A program made the translations under genes and the position numbers. Of a DNA stretch of 17,888 nt, positions 16,338 through 17,888 are shown one piece after another. Position 1 is the stretch's first letter; each line of letters starts with the position of its first letter. The DNA comes from Candidatus Krumholzibacteriia bacterium (GTDB lineage Bacteria; Krumholzibacteriota; Krumholzibacteriia; LZORAL124-64-63). The stretch is from contig DAOVTU010000007.1 in assembly GCA_030632925.1 (NCBI GenBank), positions 1 through 17,888 on the forward strand. Direction: 5' to 3'. The notes below the pieces were generated by a model, which made no database searches, was not told where the DNA came from, and saw only the letters and a program-made list of their open reading frames with translations.

Positions 16338-17240
16338 TCAGGGCCCAAGATTGAAGGCCGTCGTCACCCGCAGCCACGACCAAACGGCGTATTTCCCTAT
16401 GCTGGCGGCCTCGAACTGGCCCTGCCGCAGGCTTGTCCAGGCCGCTTTGGTCAGCGATTTGGCCGGACTTTCGACCACCACGTACTGCTGCACCTCCCCC
16501 GCAGGGCTGAGCAGCAGGTCCAGGAGCACGTCGCCACCAATCCCCTTGTTCACCGCGGTTTGCGGGAATTCAGGTCCCGGCCCGCCGGTATAGCGGGGCG
16601 GATGGCGGTACAATTCCTGATACATCTTCAGGGTGCCGAAACTGCGGCCACCGGTACACTTGGACTGCCCCCGCGCCGCCAAACGGTCCGCTTCTTCAAA
16701 ATCACCGTGGGTGCGGGCCACATCAGCCAGCAAATAATCCACCGCAGCATCCTCCGGGCGCTTTGCCAGAGCCTCCGTCAGCAGATCCTTGGCCCGCGCC
16801 AGCAGGCGAGGCTTGTTCTTTTCGTAACTGCCCAGATCCGCCGCCGGACCCTCGACCGGCAACAGGTCGGGATTGCCCTGCCCCGCCAAAAGGTACAGCT
16901 GCCCGAGCGTCAACAACATCAGCGAATGGCGGTGCCCCTTTTCCAGCCCCATTTCCAGTTCGATCATGCCGTCGGAACCCGACCCGTCCCGAAAATATTC
17001 CGAACTGAGGGCCAGATAGCGTTCCACCGGGCGCGGCACATCCACATCATCCTGACAGCGGGCCAGACGGTGTTCGCGAAAATCACCGTCGGGCACGGGT
17101 GTTTCCTGCATCGTACCCGCCAGCTGTTGCGTCTTGACCGGCGCCGGTGCCGGGCTACTCGCACACGAGGCCAGCCCCAGCAGGGCTCCGGCCAGGAACA
17201 GTCCGCGCACCCATGAATACCCTCGTTGTCGGTGGATCAT
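16338..17240 (-). CDS. Lipoprotein with TPR-like repeats and TonB C-terminal domain
   Basis: 300 residues from the ATG at 17240, chosen because GGGAG (17246-17250) lies 5 bases upstream and the resulting protein begins with a clear lipoprotein signal ending LASC (C26). The frame stays open upstream to 17324, but that overlaps the end of the preceding gene. After the lipobox comes a Pro-rich linker, then TPR-like helices (~107-125 and 150-192: RAKDLLTEALAKRP, DYLLADVARTHGDFEEADRLA). A TonB-C-type domain runs ~222-298 (PEFPQTAVNKGIGGDVLLDL, LLSPAGEVQQYVVVES, AAWTSLRQGQFEAA). TonB itself is anchored by an N-terminal TM helix and not a lipid, so this is unlikely to be the energy transducer. It is 13 bases downstream of the TPR gene, so an operon is likely. 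Confidence 0.82.
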   Translation of the reverse strand: MIHRQRGYSWVRGLFLAGALLGLASCASSPAPAPVKTQQLAGTMQETPVPDGDFREHRLARCQDDVDVPRPVERYLALSSEYFRDGSGSDGMIELEMGLEKGHRHSLMLLTLGQLYLLAGQGNPDLLPVEGPAADLGSYEKNKPRLLARAKDLLTEALAKRPEDAAVDYLLADVARTHGDFEEADRLAARGQSKCTGGRSFGTLKMYQELYRHPPRYTGGPGPEFPQTAVNKGIGGDVLLDLLLSPAGEVQQYVVVESPAKSLTKAAWTSLRQGQFEAASIGKYAVWSWLRVTTAFNLGP

Positions 17241-17253
17241 TTCTACTCCCGGA

Positions 17254-17888
17254 TTACGGTGTCTTTTTTTCCAGGGAAGGGTCCAGTTCCAAGACCTTGT
17301 CCCATTCCTGGCGAGCTTCGGCATCGCGCCCCAACCGCGTCAATAACACGACCCGGTTGTTGCGGTAAACCACATTGTCGGGTGCCAGGGCAATGGCCTG
17401 GTCAACGGCCAGCAGGCCTTCGTCAAATTCTTCGACCGCCAATAGGTTCAAGGCCACCTGGCCCCAGAATCTGGGTTCGGCTGCCACCGCCTCGGGCTCC
17501 TGACCAGTCCGCAGGCCAGCCACCGCCTGCAAGGAATGGTCCGCGCCCGACAGGCGCCCCTCTCCTTCGATCAACAGTCGCCACTCCTCGGCCGTGCGTT
17601 CGGGGGCAGGCGACGCGGCCAGAAAGTCCACCAGCATGGAATCATCCCCCGCACGGGACATGGCCGCCACCAGGATGCGGCGGGACTCGGCATCCGGCGA
17701 TCGCTCGTGCAGGCGCCGCAAAGGTTCCACTGCCAGATCGTATTTTTTCTGCATGAGGTAGAGCGAAGCCAGGGGTTGGTCCAGCTCCGGGCACCCACCG
17801 CACAATTCGCGGGCCAGGTGCAATTCCCTGGCCGCGCCGCGGGTGTCGCGGAACGCCAGCAGCATCTGGCCGTGTTCCCGGCGCAAAT
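17254..17888 (-). CDS. TPR-repeat protein (5' end beyond window)
   Basis: Partial: the reading frame continues past the right edge, and the first in-frame codon that could start (TTG at 17886) has no visible context. At least 210 residues of helical repeats are present, including SLYLMQKKYDLAVEPLRRLH, WGQVALNLLAVEEFDEGLLA, VDQAIALAPDNVVYRNN and RLGRDAEARQEWDKVLEL, a TPR pattern with the usual Ala/Gly positions. Two cysteines occur in ELCGGCPELDQ. The C-terminus ends KKTP. Export cannot be judged without the N-terminus, but the adjacent lipoprotein suggests an envelope role. Function is unknown. Confidence 0.7.
   Translation of the reverse strand, partial: LRREHGQMLLAFRDTRGAARELHLARELCGGCPELDQPLASLYLMQKKYDLAVEPLRRLHERSPDAESRRILVAAMSRAGDDSMLVDFLAASPAPERTAEEWRLLIEGEGRLSGADHSLQAVAGLRTGQEPEAVAAEPRFWGQVALNLLAVEEFDEGLLAVDQAIALAPDNVVYRNNRVVLLTRLGRDAEARQEWDKVLELDPSLEKKTP

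Noticed and set aside
17241..17324. N-terminal extension of the TonB-C lipoprotein to 17324
   Set aside because: It would overlap the preceding gene by ~70 bases, bury the lipoprotein signal sequence and lacks an SD, while the ATG at 17240 has a good one.

Overview
The window is a GC-rich stretch of a bacterial chromosome, about 60% G+C by eye. It is densely coded, with sixteen genes, mostly short intergenic gaps and several start/stop overlaps. Two lipoproteins, a peptide carrying a TonB-type C-terminal domain and many signal peptides point to a diderm (Gram-negative type) organism. GTG and TTG starts are common. Gene content (tandem DUF507 genes, a MoxR/Bat operon with fused Bat proteins, an HDOD protein) would fit a deltaproteobacterial or FCB-type candidate phylum such as Krumholzibacteriota. 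That placement is inference and was not tested. No RNA genes, CRISPR arrays, insertion sequences or phage genes were seen.

Layout. 45-686 (+): type II thymidine kinase. 710-2680 (-): HDOD-domain protein with a novel-looking N-terminal region. 2914-3273 (+): QueD, 6-carboxytetrahydropterin synthase. 3287-11961 (-): a six-gene MoxR/Bat operon, read right to left as moxR (AAA+), DUF58, a signal-peptide/one-TM protein resembling DUF4381, BatA (VWA), a BatB-BatC fusion (VWA+TPR+Gln/Glu tail) and a BatD-BatE fusion (BatD+TPR+SH3b). Spacing is very tight: ATGA and TGATG junctions, a 7-base overlap, and gaps of 5 and 42 bases. 12203-14149 (+): two tandem DUF507 genes, then a GT4-like glycosyltransferase. 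14157-17888 (-): a TPR protein (cut by the window edge), a TPR/TonB-C lipoprotein, a beta-propeller lipoprotein and a class II (fuculose-phosphate type) aldolase.

How the genes fit together. The MoxR/Bat block is one coherent system: a cytoplasmic MoxR ATPase, a cytoplasmic VWA-like DUF58 protein, two membrane-anchored periplasmic VWA proteins with intact MIDAS motifs, and periplasmic Ig-like, TPR and SH3 modules. Related operons are linked to envelope-stress or oxygen tolerance and are thought to act as chaperone or assembly machines. The most notable feature is that both fusion proteins (BatB-C and BatD-E) carry a well-formed signal-peptide-like segment exactly at the join, with an AxA-type cleavage site (AQA|G and VEA|Q) and the orientation expected from the predicted topology. 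These polyproteins might therefore be cut by signal peptidase after membrane insertion.

The rest is mostly housekeeping or poorly characterised. The 14-18 kb block looks like a cell-envelope cluster of two predicted lipoproteins plus a periplasm-type TPR protein, with a sugar-phosphate aldolase at its 3' end. Several starts were revised from Shine-Dalgarno and homology evidence: DUF507-1, BatA, the TonB-C lipoprotein and the HDOD protein.
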